Assembly (NCBI GenBank): GCA_944739405.2
Contig: OX123190.2
Coordinates: 65,367,805-65,431,804, forward strand
Length of the DNA stretch: 64,000 nt
Source: Euclidia mi
Taxonomy: Eukaryota > Arthropoda > Insecta > Lepidoptera > Erebidae
Direction: 5' to 3'
Shown: in pieces, positions 1-10,403 of the stretch
How the letters are laid out: each line of letters begins with the position of its first letter
Position numbering within the stretch: position 1 is the stretch's first letter
The notes under the pieces: model-generated
What the model saw: only the letters and a program-made list of their open reading frames with translations
Databases searched by the model: none
Told to the model about the DNA's origin: nothing
Position numbers and translations under genes: made by a program

Positions 1-112
1 TCCACGTTATTTAAGGCCACTGCTCTGCTACCGTAGCCCATAGCGTGATGTTATATAGCCTTTCCACGCTGAATGGGCCATTTAACAATGAAAGAATTAT
101 CAAATCGGGCCA

Positions 113-185
113 GTAGTGCCTGAGATTAGCGCGTTCATGCAAATAAATAAACAAACAAACCCTTTAGCTTTAAAATATGACTAGA
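113..185 (-). repeat. Helitron-like family H2, 5' end fragment
   Basis: Read on the minus strand, this matches the start of the large repeat units at 54972 and 57060: a run of GTTTG-like units, then GAACGCGCTAATCTCAGG. Only the first ~70 bases are present. A second diverged piece lies at 578-620, so the RTE fragment between them may have landed beside or inside an older H2 copy. The match is seen directly; the nesting is inferred. Confidence 0.6.
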
Positions 186-204
186 TAACTATGGGCCTCA
201 TCCG

Positions 205-563
205 AAACTCAGGGTCACTCAGAGGGCGATGGAGAGAGCTAAGCTCGGAATTCCCCTGCGAAATCGAATTAGAAATGAAGAGATCCCCAGGAGAACCAAA
301 GTCACCGACATAGCTCTCCAAATAGACTGAAGTGGCAATCGGCAGGGCGCATAGTGCGAAAAACCGATATCCGTTGGGGCGGGCGGGTTCTGGATTGGCG
401 ACCACGTATCGGACGACGCAGCAGGGGTAGGCCTCCCGCAAGGTGGACCAACAATCTGGTTAAGATCGCGGGAAGCGGTTGGATGCAGGCGGCTCAAAAT
501 CGGTCTGTGTGGAGAACCTTGGTGGAGGTCTATGTCCATCAGTGGACGTCTCTAGGCTGACAT
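205..563 (+). pseudogene. RTE-type reverse transcriptase, C-terminal fragment
   Basis: This is the last ~115 codons of an RTE-clade non-LTR retrotransposon polyprotein. Visible segments are QRAMERAKLG, RNRIRNEEIPRRTKV and, after a frameshift near 325, GRRSRGRPPARWTNNL and WRTLVEVYVHQWTSLG before the stop. The same C-terminal layout appears in the copy at 18894-19697 (QRAMERAML, RIRNEVIRQRTKV), which supports the assignment. The reverse transcriptase core is absent and the frame is broken, so the copy is 5'-truncated and inactive. It is followed by TGACATGATGACT, resembling the TGATGAT-type end of such elements. Confidence 0.8.
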
Positions 564-577
564 GATGACTAATAGAT

Positions 578-620
578 CCTGAGATTAATGCAAACGAACA
601 AACTCTTTAGTCTCTGCTGC
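578..620 (-). repeat. Helitron-like family H2, diverged 5' end piece
   Basis: The complement reads AAAGAGTTTGTTCGTTTGC followed by ATTAATCTCAGGATC. This resembles the opening of the H2 units (AGAGTTTGTTTG, then CTAATCTCAGGAAC). It is short and diverged. Confidence 0.45.
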
Positions 621-2525
621 AAGATACACAATACATGTAGGAATGAAATTGGTTAGTATCATTTTCTGTCCCTAAACACACTGCCAAGATATTACCACTA
701 CACTATAACACAAAATTCTATTCACAATACTCCAAAATAATGTCTTGATTTAGGAGTTATAACCAAATGATCATACGCCTATACGGCAAGGGCCATTGGA
801 CGACTAAATAAATTTGATAGATGCTGGCAGTTGTGAGTTTATATTGCACGATAATATGCTACATACTATACTCAAAATATTAATATGTTCATTATGGCCG
901 GAATGGGCCTCTGCATTATACTTTGTAAACCTTCATAATAATGTCATTACAGTTCTGGATGTTTTGCTGTGTTCGTTTTAACGATTTTACAAACATACAA
1001 TGTCTGTAAAGTCCGCGCGACACAGGATTCATTGCGGGAGTCGTCTTAAAAAAAAGTCTAGCATGTATAAAGTATTGTTATTTTCCATTATTGCATTACC
1101 TTAATTATTAATAGTTTGGTGAATGACTATTATTAGAACCTGCGTTTTATATGTGGATTTAGTGAATTTGGTATCACAATTTTATTCTTAATATTTATCT
1201 GCTATTACAATAACGTTAAATATATTTAAGTAGGTATCACAAATCAACGCCTAAAATATCTACCCGAACAATTTCAACGAAACTCATTCTATAATTAATC
1301 GCTTCGTTATAAAACTGATACAATTAAATGAACAACTACCGACGCGTAACGGAATAACAAACGTTCTCGTTCTCAAACATTCAGTTCACATCAATCAACG
1401 AATCACTGATCCAGTGAGAGACGATAAAAGCTACAGTGGCAATTAAAATGGCTTGTTCATCTGAAAAAGTTTATTATGAAAGAAGGCGCCTTATAGTGTT
1501 AACAGACTGATGACGTAAGCCACGCGGTGTACAATACGGAAAATTACGTACAGTTTGATATAGAAGATGATACAAGCGAATGCAGCAAATAAATACCGAA
1601 GAACTCGCAACAGTATAGACAATATTCTGGGTGAGGGTAGTACTTCCTCGGTGAAATCAACAAGGCGCTATATGTTCTCGAAGCAGGCAGAAGAAAAAGC
1701 ATAAACTGCGGAGACTAAGTATAACTACACGTAAAGCAGGAGTGGCATAAGGAGAAGAGCGAGCACTAGAATAAAATGTAGGTATGGCGGATTTCGCCTA
1801 TCCAATCCGCTGGCAATATTAATGTATTTAAAACACCCACATGCTGCTCCCATTGCTCGTTTTCTTACTTTTTTCACCCAACAGAAGTTAATTAATCTTT
1901 ACATTTTAATGTTCTATATTTTATGGGTTTAATACTTTAATTTAGGTATATGGAGACCAATTACTTTGATTAAAATATACAATGGACAAAAAAATACTTT
2001 TTCACTTTAATTACAGTATTTGCTCAAGTCAATCGCAGCGTTATTTCCATCAGTCTGAATAACCCTTAAGCTCCATTCCGCTCACAATAAACTTTTACTC
2101 GTAAAATATATTTGTTTGTATCAAAGTCCGGCCAATTTTCTCGTTAAATCTCGTGAAAGGAAAGAATAAAATGACTTAAACGTAAAGCGGGCAGAGGAAA
2201 AATGCAATTTGTTGAAACAATAAGATATTTGAAAGAGCTGTGTACTCAGACCGAGTAGCAATCATATCAGTTACTGAGTATAGACGAAAACATTAGTTTC
2301 AAAGACTGTTTAAAGTACAGATAAAATAGCATATTTTTGCAGCAAAAATATAGATCAATGGAAATTTGTTTATAACTTTATTTTAGCACTAGAAATCAGG
2401 ATCTGCGGAGGCCTACCAAAATTTAGAAGACATACCCTCTCGGAAGTGTTTAAAATTTTTAAAAACTAGATGAGTGACGTATCATTGTCTATGTAATTTT
2501 TGGCGCGAATACTGATAGCGTATAT
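621..2525. other. AT-rich stretch without a recognisable gene
   Basis: No long ORF is present. At 1448-1510 an ATG opens 20 codons (MACSSEKVYYERRR) to a TGA. The next ~26 codons in another frame (1511-1590) are also open and acidic (YVQFDIEDDTSEC). The two blocks look like the worn start of a coding sequence, but I cannot assign a family and the signal may be chance. Nothing else stands out. Confidence 0.4.
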
Positions 2526-2600
2526 TTCGTTCTGCGTGGAGAGCCTTAGGGAAGGCCTATGTCCAGCTCTGGATGTCTTTCGGCTGCTGATGATCATGAG
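2526..2600 (+). pseudogene. RTE C-terminal tail, tiny relic
   Basis: Codons from 2528 read WRALGKAYVQLWMSFG then a stop and CTGATGATCATGAGG. This is the same terminal motif as the RTE fragment ending near 560 (WRTLVEVYVHQWTSLG). Only ~20 codons plus the 3' end remain, as expected for a severely 5'-truncated retrotransposon copy. Confidence 0.7.
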
Positions 2601-2956
2601 GTTATTGTCGGAAAATGAAAAAAAGTAACTATGTTAAGTCAAAGATAAGACTTAATTCGAAAAAAACGATTCGCAAAGTAGTACATCGCAATCGCTTAAA
2701 ATGGTTAAAGAAATAATAAATAAGTTTTAGGTGAATAAATACAAAAATGCTGCATTTCGGCAACGAAAATAACAACTACGAGAAAAAGAGATCCCGTTGA
2801 GTTTATTACAATGTTCTTTTGTATAAAAGTTGTCGCGGAAAAGTGGTAGTTTGGTTCACCGTTTACGAGAAAAGACAAGTTGTACCTACAGTGTACTAGA
2901 AATTGTAATATACTATGATGACTATACGAGACTATTATCGTAGAAGGAATTTATAA

Positions 2957-4500
2957 CATTAGAGTAACAAACTCCTACAATTGACGTTCAAAATAGCGTG
3001 GCAACCAGTCGAGATAGACGACGTAGCTTTGAAACCAATATGCACCTTAGAAAAAACCTATATTCATCTCTTTCACTTATTCAAACATGACGTTCCAAAA
3101 CGTAAAGAACAATGGCAGAATTTGGTCTGGGTTTGTTGTGGCGACCTCAAACTTCATATGAACAAAACAAATTGTTTTTTTTTTTCTACGATTTTTAATA
3201 TTTTCACTTTGTCTCGTTAAAGCTGGAGTATTTTATGATGATAAAAAGCATTCCAATTGATTATGAATGCTTTATTATTTGAATGTTGCCATAGACAATG
3301 GTGTGACAGGAATAGACGTGAGTGCTATATCCGTATCGATTATTAAATAAGGAATCGATATGATCGACCTTTATAGAGTTGGTTTGGTTTAAAATGCAGT
3401 TATTTAATATATAATCAACATTACATCAATAAGCTAATATTTTTGAAGCAAAGCAGCGTTTAAATCAAATAAAAACGTCACAGCATACTTTTAATGTTGT
3501 ATCGATTTCACATAAAATCGATTTAAAATGTGCAGCTCTGCTTTTGTCTTTGGCTGTGACAGTTAGATGCTACAAAATACTTCTGCGTTTTGATGTAAAT
3601 CTGACATATGTCATTTGATAATTCAAACGTACCTACTTACAATGTTTAACTTTCATACTATAACATTCCTTTTACCTACATTTTTCATTCTTAACTAAAA
3701 ATTCAAACACCGATATCTTCTTTTTCCGCCTTTCCTGAGTGAAAGTAGAATAATTTATAGACTCTGTTACTAACGCCAAATTTTTTTGATATATTTTTAT
3801 TACTGTACGCTTCAATTTAATTTCAGACATTTTGATGTATGGAGATCTGCCATTGTCCTTTGAATGAGACAACAACTGAATGTCAAATGTCAATCGTGAA
3901 ATGCGGTGTTCTCCAGTTGTAAAAATGTTTTCCCCGAAAACATAACGGCAAAAAGAAGCACCCATACATGCATTGTTAAATAAATGAACCCTAAAAATAT
4001 AACACACCTTTTTTGAACAGTCGTGTAAAAATTAGTACCCTAGTATTGTGTAGGAATTCAAATGATCAAAATAATTGTTCTAAATAAAAATATTTTTAGG
4101 AATTTTGTTGATTGTATCTCGTCAATTTCACTTTAAAAATAAAGGAATTAAATCTATAAGAAAAAAACGAGAACAAAAAAATATTAAAATTATAATTTAC
4201 TGCTTCGTATTATAGGATCAAAAAGTCTTATTAGGAAACAAGGAATGAGTCCTATAATTCCGGAACCAAATGACAACGCTCATCAAGTTACGAAACTCCC
4301 GTAAAATGGGAAATTCAAAATTTTATTTATTGACAACATCGTGAAGTTCAATGATTTTTTGCGATTTTTATTGTAATTTACAACAAAATGTCGTGATAAA
4401 CAATTAACATGAGCGTGAGATAAAATATCCTCCCTCTTTATCAACGTAATTAGCAATATTTCACTGCGTATATACCCTTTTTACGATCGTTGTTTATGCA
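2957..4500 (+). repeat. Dispersed repeat family D, copy A (long form)
   Basis: The start (GAGTAACAAACTCCTACAAT) and the end (CACTGCGTAT then CCCTTTTTACGATCG) both recur in the repeat at 17798-18537. Between them, 3860-4480 aligns with 17955-18520 with many substitutions and small indels. Copy A has ~730 extra bases (about 3130-3860), so it is a longer version or carries an insertion. No terminal inverted repeat or coding region was recognised. ORFs inside it (2981-3220, 3672-4007 complement) show no family motif. The element class is unknown. Confidence 0.65.
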
Positions 4501-4644
4501 TCTTTATCTTTATCGTAGTCATTCCTGTGTATTAATTTGCTCGTATTAATTTAAGTGATTAAAATATTATTATTTGTTTTAAGGCTTGGCACCGACTTCA
4601 AACCTATTAGTAAATAGCACATATAAATAATAGGTAGTATTCAA

Positions 4645-4697
4645 TTAATGTTAAATCTTTATTATTTTAGTAGTGTTAAATCTTTATTATTTTAGTG
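4645..4697. repeat. Short tandem duplication
   Basis: The phrase TGTTAAATCTTTATTATTTT occurs twice in succession, about 27 bases apart, immediately at the 3' side of the minus-strand reverse transcriptase fragment. It may be a slippage product in the element's A/T-rich tail. Confidence 0.6.
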
Positions 4698-5352
4698 TTT
4701 ATGTAGCTACACAAACCATAACTGATAACAGAATCCGCCAATGCCAGATACAATAAGCGCAGGGTTTTATAGAGCATCTTGTACTTTAATGTATACATTT
4801 TACTGAGCATGGCTCTTAACTTCGAACATACGTGTTCTATATGGGCACCCCAGTTAAATCTATTGTCTATTATCAGACTAACATACATATGCTCCTTAAC
4901 TTTGTCTAAATTAGAGCACATACTATTATGCTTACACTGTAGGTTGTTATGCAGACATTCATGATCGTGTGCTATTATGTTAGGCGTCTGGCTGTTGTTG
5001 TTATGTGATGATTCTATACACATGAGTTTCGTTTTTTGGGCGTTTACTACCAACCCGACGTCGTGGGCCCATTGACACATTCTATCAAAGTTTTCTTGCA
5101 TTTTAAATTCAGCAGTTTTTAAGTCTCTGTCCGCTACCACCAGGCAGGTGTCGTCAGCGAACTGGCATACAGAGCCGTGAGTAAATAGGTTACACATTTG
5201 ATTTAAATATAATATATATATTCGGACCAATTATTGAGCCTTGTGCGGTTCCTTTGTCCGTTGGTATGCTGTCGCTATACTTATCACCAACTTTTACTCG
5301 CGTAAACCGATTTTGATGGTAATTTTTGAAAAATCCTAAAAGGGGACCACGT
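4676..5352 (-). pseudogene. Non-LTR reverse transcriptase fragment (jockey/CR1-like)
   Basis: On the minus strand from 5352, codons include FFKNYHQNRFTRVKVGD and GTAQGSIIGP (palm motif of the G-x-PQGS type), then, after a small frameshift near 5222, CQFADDTCLVV, the FADD catalytic motif. The C-terminal half has LIIDNRFNWGAHIEHVCSKL and YLALADSVISYGL, typical of jockey-superfamily non-LTR reverse transcriptases after the palm. Together with the endonuclease at 5833-6245 and the ORF1 end at 6438-6811, in the same strand and order, it looks like one decayed element of ~2.2 kb. The N-terminal part of the reverse transcriptase is missing or lies in the assembly gap. The clade is uncertain. Confidence 0.75.
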
Positions 5353-5631
5353 ATATATGGGCGCAAATTAATATATAATGATTATATTGTTACGAAAATG
5401 TTAATAATATTTAAGATTGATATTTAAATAATTATTTGTGAACACAGAACTGAGAACTTCACTACTTTACAATATTAGACACTGTATTGGCTGCTTAACT
5501 GTTATAAAGATTGGGTATTTAATTTATCGCTTAGTTATTAAGATAACTCCAGAAACTTTCAAAGTAAAATCAATTAGTATTATATAACATTATTCTGACA
5601 CTTATTTTTACGGTAATAAATAACATGCGTT

Positions 5632-5831
5632 NNNNNNNNNNNNNNNNNNNNNNNNNNNNNNNNNNNNNNNNNNNNNNNNNNNNNNNNNNNNNNNNNNNNN
5701 NNNNNNNNNNNNNNNNNNNNNNNNNNNNNNNNNNNNNNNNNNNNNNNNNNNNNNNNNNNNNNNNNNNNNNNNNNNNNNNNNNNNNNNNNNNNNNNNNNNN
5801 NNNNNNNNNNNNNNNNNNNNNNNNNNNNNNN
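5632..5831. other. Assembly gap, 200 N
   Basis: Exactly 200 undetermined bases. The round number suggests a placeholder rather than a measured length. It falls between the endonuclease and reverse transcriptase parts of a minus-strand retrotransposon, a likely cause of the break in assembly. Confidence 0.95.
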
Positions 5832-5832
5832 C

Positions 5833-6245
5833 ATTCGGATCACCAATGAACAGAAGTTCGCATTTTTCGAACTTGCTTTTAATTAAATGTCTAATTTCTT
5901 TAGTGAAACATCTAATTGAGAGATCTGGAGGTCTATATACACAAATTACCTACTTTTTCGTTATTAACCTGTATCTGGCCTACAATTGTTTCGCTAAAGG
6001 ACGAGTGAACGGCCATTCTAGTGTATTTTAATCGTTTGTGAATATACAGGTAAAGGACAACACCGCCACCTTGCTTATGCCCTCTTAGGTTGGTGTACAT
6101 ATTATAGTTAGGTATTTCGAATAATGATGAACAGCTGTCCCTTATATTCATTATATATAATATCAATCAACCGTGGACTCGAAGCTATTATAAGTTCAAT
6201 TTGCGCAAAATTCAGAAATAAGGATCTAATATTAACATGAAAGGT
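5833..6245 (-). pseudogene. AP-type endonuclease domain of a non-LTR element
   Basis: Minus-strand reading from ~6240 shows HVNIRSLFLNFAQIEL, then FEIPNYNMYTNLRGHKQGGG, and after a frameshift near 5935 YRPPDLSIRCFTKE and ELLFIGDPN. The order N-x-RSL, RGGG-like, YRPP, and G-D-x-N is that of apurinic/apyrimidinic-type endonucleases at the N-terminus of non-LTR polyproteins. The usual GDFN is GDPN here. The fragment stops at the assembly gap. It is inactive because of frameshifts. Confidence 0.75.
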
Positions 6246-6437
6246 TGTTATTAACTGTTTGTTTTTAGGCAATTGTGACATATATAATCATTCCAGTTAC
6301 TGAAATTTTTCTCATGTAAATTATTCATTGTACTATCCATTGATGGTTAACGAATATGGTAGGTATATCGTTGTAAAAACATGACATAATTACAACAGAA
6401 GAAATAAAAATAAAAGCGAGACATAACATTCAATTGA

Positions 6438-6811
6438 TACAGACTCACGGCTTGATGCTTTGTGCCCATTTCCTAATGTCCTCTTCAGATCGTATGACGT
6501 ATATTTTTTCTGTTTCGGTTTTGCGTATCAGGACATTCCCGCGTTTGCACCACACGAACTTCACCAAATTGGTATTTTTCAATTCTGACTTTGCGCGCCA
6601 TAGAAGGCGAGAGTGCCTCTCTCAGGTATATTCTCGAGTTACCCTCGCTCCCGATATCTCGCTCCGTGATGATTTTTGTTTTTGCAGCGTCCAGCCGTAT
6701 ATCACGCTGGTCTTCTTTCAGGGTCACGACCAGGGTCCCTCCATTCCTCTTCTGGCCGTCGCATCGTGGCATTATAAGTAGCGAAACTACAGCTGTTCTT
6801 TTTAAAAACAT
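6438..6811 (-). pseudogene. Non-LTR ORF1 C-terminal fragment
   Basis: The minus-strand frame reads RIYLREALSPSMARK, then after a frameshift near 6560 FVWCKRGNVLIRKTETEK and IYVIRSEEDIRKWAQSIKP before TGA at ~6440. The pattern (YLxESLxP, FVWxxxGxVLxRK, I-x-SEED) is the usual end of ORF1 proteins of lepidopteran jockey/CR1-like elements. It lies ~200 bases upstream, on the same strand, of the endonuclease at 5833-6245. The N-terminal zinc-finger or coiled-coil part is not visible. Confidence 0.6.
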
Positions 6812-9216
6812 AAACTACAAAAGAATGTCAAAACTAACGAGTATGTCAGATTTTGTGCAAAGTTTGACTCGAGCATTACTAAAACGATTGAAGTGGAGTG
6901 GAAGAAGTAGTAAAATATATTTTTTCAAGTGACTAAAGGGTAAAGTGCGTAATTTGACGATATTGAGGTAGCAGTAATAGGATTGACGACCGATTTATAA
7001 AAATAGACATTAATTTGTACTCAATATTTTCTTATGCAAAAACAATATTGGCCATTGGATATGAAAACAGGTAATGATGAAGGATAAATGGTTGCGTAAT
7101 GTTTGGTTACGATTGGGAAAATGATTTTGTTGATATCACATGGAATGAAGACAAATATCCATGGTAATAATATCATTTATATTTCAACAAGAAAAGAAGC
7201 GATGATATAATATTAGAATAGCTATAAATTGTAAACCTATTGTCATTGTCAGGTTGCTATTCTATTATCTTTTTATTTTGATAACTCATGTTATGTTATT
7301 TGTGTGTTTAATAACACATGTTTCACTCTTTATTACGTCTTAGGTACTTATAATCGGATGCAGGAACAAGTGAAAGCAAATCAGTGATGCTCAAACAAAA
7401 CCTCATTTTATAACAATATGCTCATTTTATAATAGTAGGTATTGGAAAATCCTTTTTACAGATCTTACTCTGTCAGTGTCTAAATCTAAAAGATTTTGGA
7501 GCCGGGTGGTGAAAGATTTGGCCTACGCGCTAGAAAACGCTGCAGAATCCTTGCCGGAATTTTGATATAAATCAATTTAATACAAAAAAAATAATAAAAA
7601 TTAGTGATGGGTTGTGACGTGAATCTAGTTTCCCCTCCCCTGGTGGCACACTTGGATATTTCAAGGCCTGTTACGGGGCGGATGGCGAGGGCGTGGTTTG
7701 CGGTCCTCAACTTGTACTTTATGGTGAATGCATGTCGTTTTAGGCGCAGAATAGCACAGTTTACTAAGAAGTCACAAAATAAAGTCGATACAATATCACT
7801 ATTTTATTTATAACTTCTATCAATTTAAGTCGCACACAATCAGAGGTAGCACATTATCAGAATCCTAAACACATAATGTGGGTGTAGATCATTTCTCCCT
7901 AGCGCGTTAGGCACACACAATCGGAGTTACATTAATTCTATACATAATTACTCTCATGAAAATCTTATTTGTCTACACAAAGAAACACGTAAGGGATTTT
8001 TCACTCAGATCACAAAAAAACGAACAAAATAACAAAGATTAAGAAAGAATGGCAGCCAATTTGTTTAACACCAATAGAGCAATCTGGTTATAAATAAAAA
8101 GGACGTTGCCACAAACGACCCGACGCCATTGTCCACCAATTCACTAAAATATGGTTTTCTTCAGCCTACATCATTCATTAATTCACTCCGCCGTTCTTTA
8201 TATCTATCTCACAATAGCATTTTATCGAACCTTCGATTCATATTATTTGATGTCATTGGGAATTTTCTAATTGTCCTTTGATAAGGTCAAACAAGTTTTC
8301 TTTATTAACAATTACAGACATGAGTTACAAAAGTTACGTGTTGAACTAATTTTGTTTTATTGCTATTTTTATTAATTGTGTTGTTACAAACTTTAAACAA
8401 TGCCTCAGATTATTATAGTATATTATATCAGTATATTTATAATAGCTTGTTACACAAGTTTGATTGAAGCTGTAAAAAGATATGACAAATATTAATTGTT
8501 TAGTAAATGTATTTTTCTAGAGTCAATTACTACAATTTCTGTAAGGGATCGTAATTCCAAAAAAATACTAGAGCGTTTTCGAAGCTCCAAACTGTAAAAA
8601 CTGTAAACTCAAAACTGTTAGCGGAAGAAAAGAAAATTATTAATCGGTACTGAAAATTCAGCACCGTTCAAAGACCAAGAAAATTATAGTAGCAGTTGTT
8701 ATGAGCTAAAGATAGAAACTAACCCATTGCTGACCTTGGGAGAATAGAATGTGAGAAACTGCAAGGAAATATTAGAGAATCGTCAAACCCAATTTCCTAT
8801 ATATTCGATGATGATTAATGTGCGTCTCAGTTGACTAGTCGCAAGGTATCACCTAAAAGTATAAACAAAGTTTTGTGAAAAAATCAAGGATCGTATTTGT
8901 TTCTATTTTATCAAGTTGTATCAAAGAGATTGACGTATCAAAGACAATGAGCCCTATGCTGACGTACCCTGCCAGCCTAGAATCGTGCACACTTGACGAT
9001 GTGTACAAGTTCGATCCGCAATCAACATACAAAATAATGTCTTTTTGTGATAGCAATATTTCATATTTCCAAATTAAGAACAGTAATAAGTGACAAATAG
9101 TACTATTCAACTACAAAAAGTTATTTAAACAATTAATATTACATTTAATTTGTTCACTTGAGAGCATTAGAAAGAATACAACTGCCTAATAGTGGGCCTA
9201 TTAAAATAAACAGCGC
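6812..9216. other. Stretch without a recognised gene
   Basis: Mostly AT-rich single-copy-looking sequence. A somewhat GC-richer piece at 7490-7720 is open on both strands for 70 codons but shows no motif. An ORF at 8875-9093 (72 codons, plus) and its minus-strand shadow are also unassigned. I see no splice-bounded coding block here. Confidence 0.5.
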
Positions 9217-9588
9217 TTGTTCCAGCAAATAAACATGGAATTCGAAGTTAATAATATAACTTACCGTAAACCTCGTAGATCTAGCTCTCTACAAGATTTA
9301 AGCAAACAAAGTGAGGAATCACTATTCAACTCAACTGTGATGAGCATTCCACATAGTTTACGGAATAACAATGAGGTAGATGATATAATTAGTGAAAAGC
9401 TTAAAACTCTAACCATGGAACTGATGAGCGCTCACCAGGAAATTTTAGTTTTAAATGAGGAAAATCTACGTTTGAAGTTAGATCTGGACAAATCGAAAAA
9501 GACCACTGATACATTTGACAAGCAAGACCGAATACGATATGCGTTGCCGAATACAGGGCTAACACCGTGTGACAAATATTGCCATTAA
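9217..9588 (+). CDS. Small coiled-coil ORF, possible retroelement ORF1 piece
   Basis: The frame spans 123 codons, with an internal ATG at 9235 (MEFEVNNITYRKPRR). An early serine-rich patch (RRSSSLQDLSKQSEES) precedes a heptad-like segment around residues 55-95 (LKTLTMELMSAHQEILVLNE) that should form a coiled coil. The end is short and basic. Serine-rich plus coiled coil is common in ORF1 proteins of insect non-LTR elements, so it is probably a fragment of one. No partner endonuclease or reverse transcriptase lies next to it, and no cysteine motif is present. It could also be a host exon. Confidence 0.4.
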   Translation: MFQQINMEFEVNNITYRKPRRSSSLQDLSKQSEESLFNSTVMSIPHSLRNNNEVDDIISEKLKTLTMELMSAHQEILVLNEENLRLKLDLDKSKKTTDTFDKQDRIRYALPNTGLTPCDKYCH

Positions 9589-10026
9589 CACGAGAAGGAA
9601 AAGAAAGAGACCAAACGACTAAATTGCTTTAGACTTACGTCAGACATCTAAATCGTTGTGTCCAATATTATATTCTTATCAAAAAATATAAATCATATGT
9701 TATAAAGAATTTAGCAACCTTGTGTAAAATAAAAATAATGACAGTTTGTCAGACGTCGGATAAATCATGTCTGTCGTGTCGAACGTTGGAAAAACTTTGG
9801 CGTATGAATGAAATATGTGCCGCCGTATGCGGTCATTTGATTAAATATGTATATTGGCAGTAGCGATAAAGGATGAGAACAAAGTATTATCCACTTTTTG
9901 ACCTTTTATATGATATGCAGATCGATTTATTGATAAGCAAGGTTTTAGTGTGGTTTGTGTTCCCTAACAATTTACTAGGCTATATCTATATCTGTTTTTT
10001 ACTGGCGTTGGTGATAGCCGCCCAGT
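9589..10026. other. Non-coding stretch
   Basis: AT-rich. The phrase GATATGCAGATCGATTTA at ~9913 recurs near 11070, a small dispersed repeat. Nothing else recognised. Confidence 0.4.
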
Positions 10027-10403
10027 ATACAAAATAAATTAGCGGGTCTTAATCGCGTACAATTAATTTATTTAAGGTATAAATACCTATTTGTTTCCGA
10101 CGTTTCGCTCGTCTTGCACCGAGCGTGGTCGCTGAGAGACTGATGAGAGCTCAGCGCCGTCTTGTAGAAGTGCGGGTTTCGGCACCTACCCTCACTTGGT
10201 CTTTATTTAAGTTCGCACTGTCGGTACTCCGACACACTACACTAATGACGTCTACACACTGTTGAGATTTATCAAAATGTAAACACCGCAGCAGTGATAA
10301 ATCTCAACAGTGTGTAGACGAGCGAAACGTCGGAAACAAATAGGTATTTATACCTTAAATAAATTAATTGTACGCGATTAAGACCCGCTAATTTATTTTG
10401 TAT
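10027..10403. repeat. Penelope-like terminal inverted repeat unit
   Basis: The 88 bases at 10027-10114 are an exact reverse complement of 10316-10403; 201 bases separate them. Each arm contains GAGCGAAACGTCGGAAAC and GCGGGTCTTAATCGCG. The spacer (read on the minus strand) contains GTGAGGGTAGGT and CCGAAACCCGCACTTCT, which recur in order at 60612-60640. The Penelope-like element at 48442-50858 also ends in ~88-bp inverted arms and carries GAAACGTCGG. I infer a solo terminal unit of a related Penelope-like element with no coding part left. Confidence 0.7.
10249..10320. other. Perfect 26-bp hairpin inside the inverted repeat
   Basis: 10249-10274 (CGTCTACACACTGTTGAGAT then TTATCA) is an exact reverse complement of 10295-10320, with a 20-base loop. 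It overlaps the right arm of the larger palindrome by five bases and lies directly upstream of GAGCGAAACGTCGG. Confidence 0.85.

Noticed and set aside
5580..5849. ORFs crossing the N run
   Set aside because: They consist almost entirely of undetermined bases.
6485..6932. Plus-strand frames over 6434-6932
   Set aside because: Shadows of the minus-strand ORF1 fragment, which carries recognisable motifs.
7486..7813. Possible gene with frames open on both strands
   Set aside because: No motif, no splice sites, and both strands equally open; no basis to choose.
10135..10160. CTGATGAGAGCTCAGC as a canonical hammerhead core
   Set aside because: No GAAA follows at the right place on that strand; the motif pairing with GAAACGTCGG lies on the other strand.
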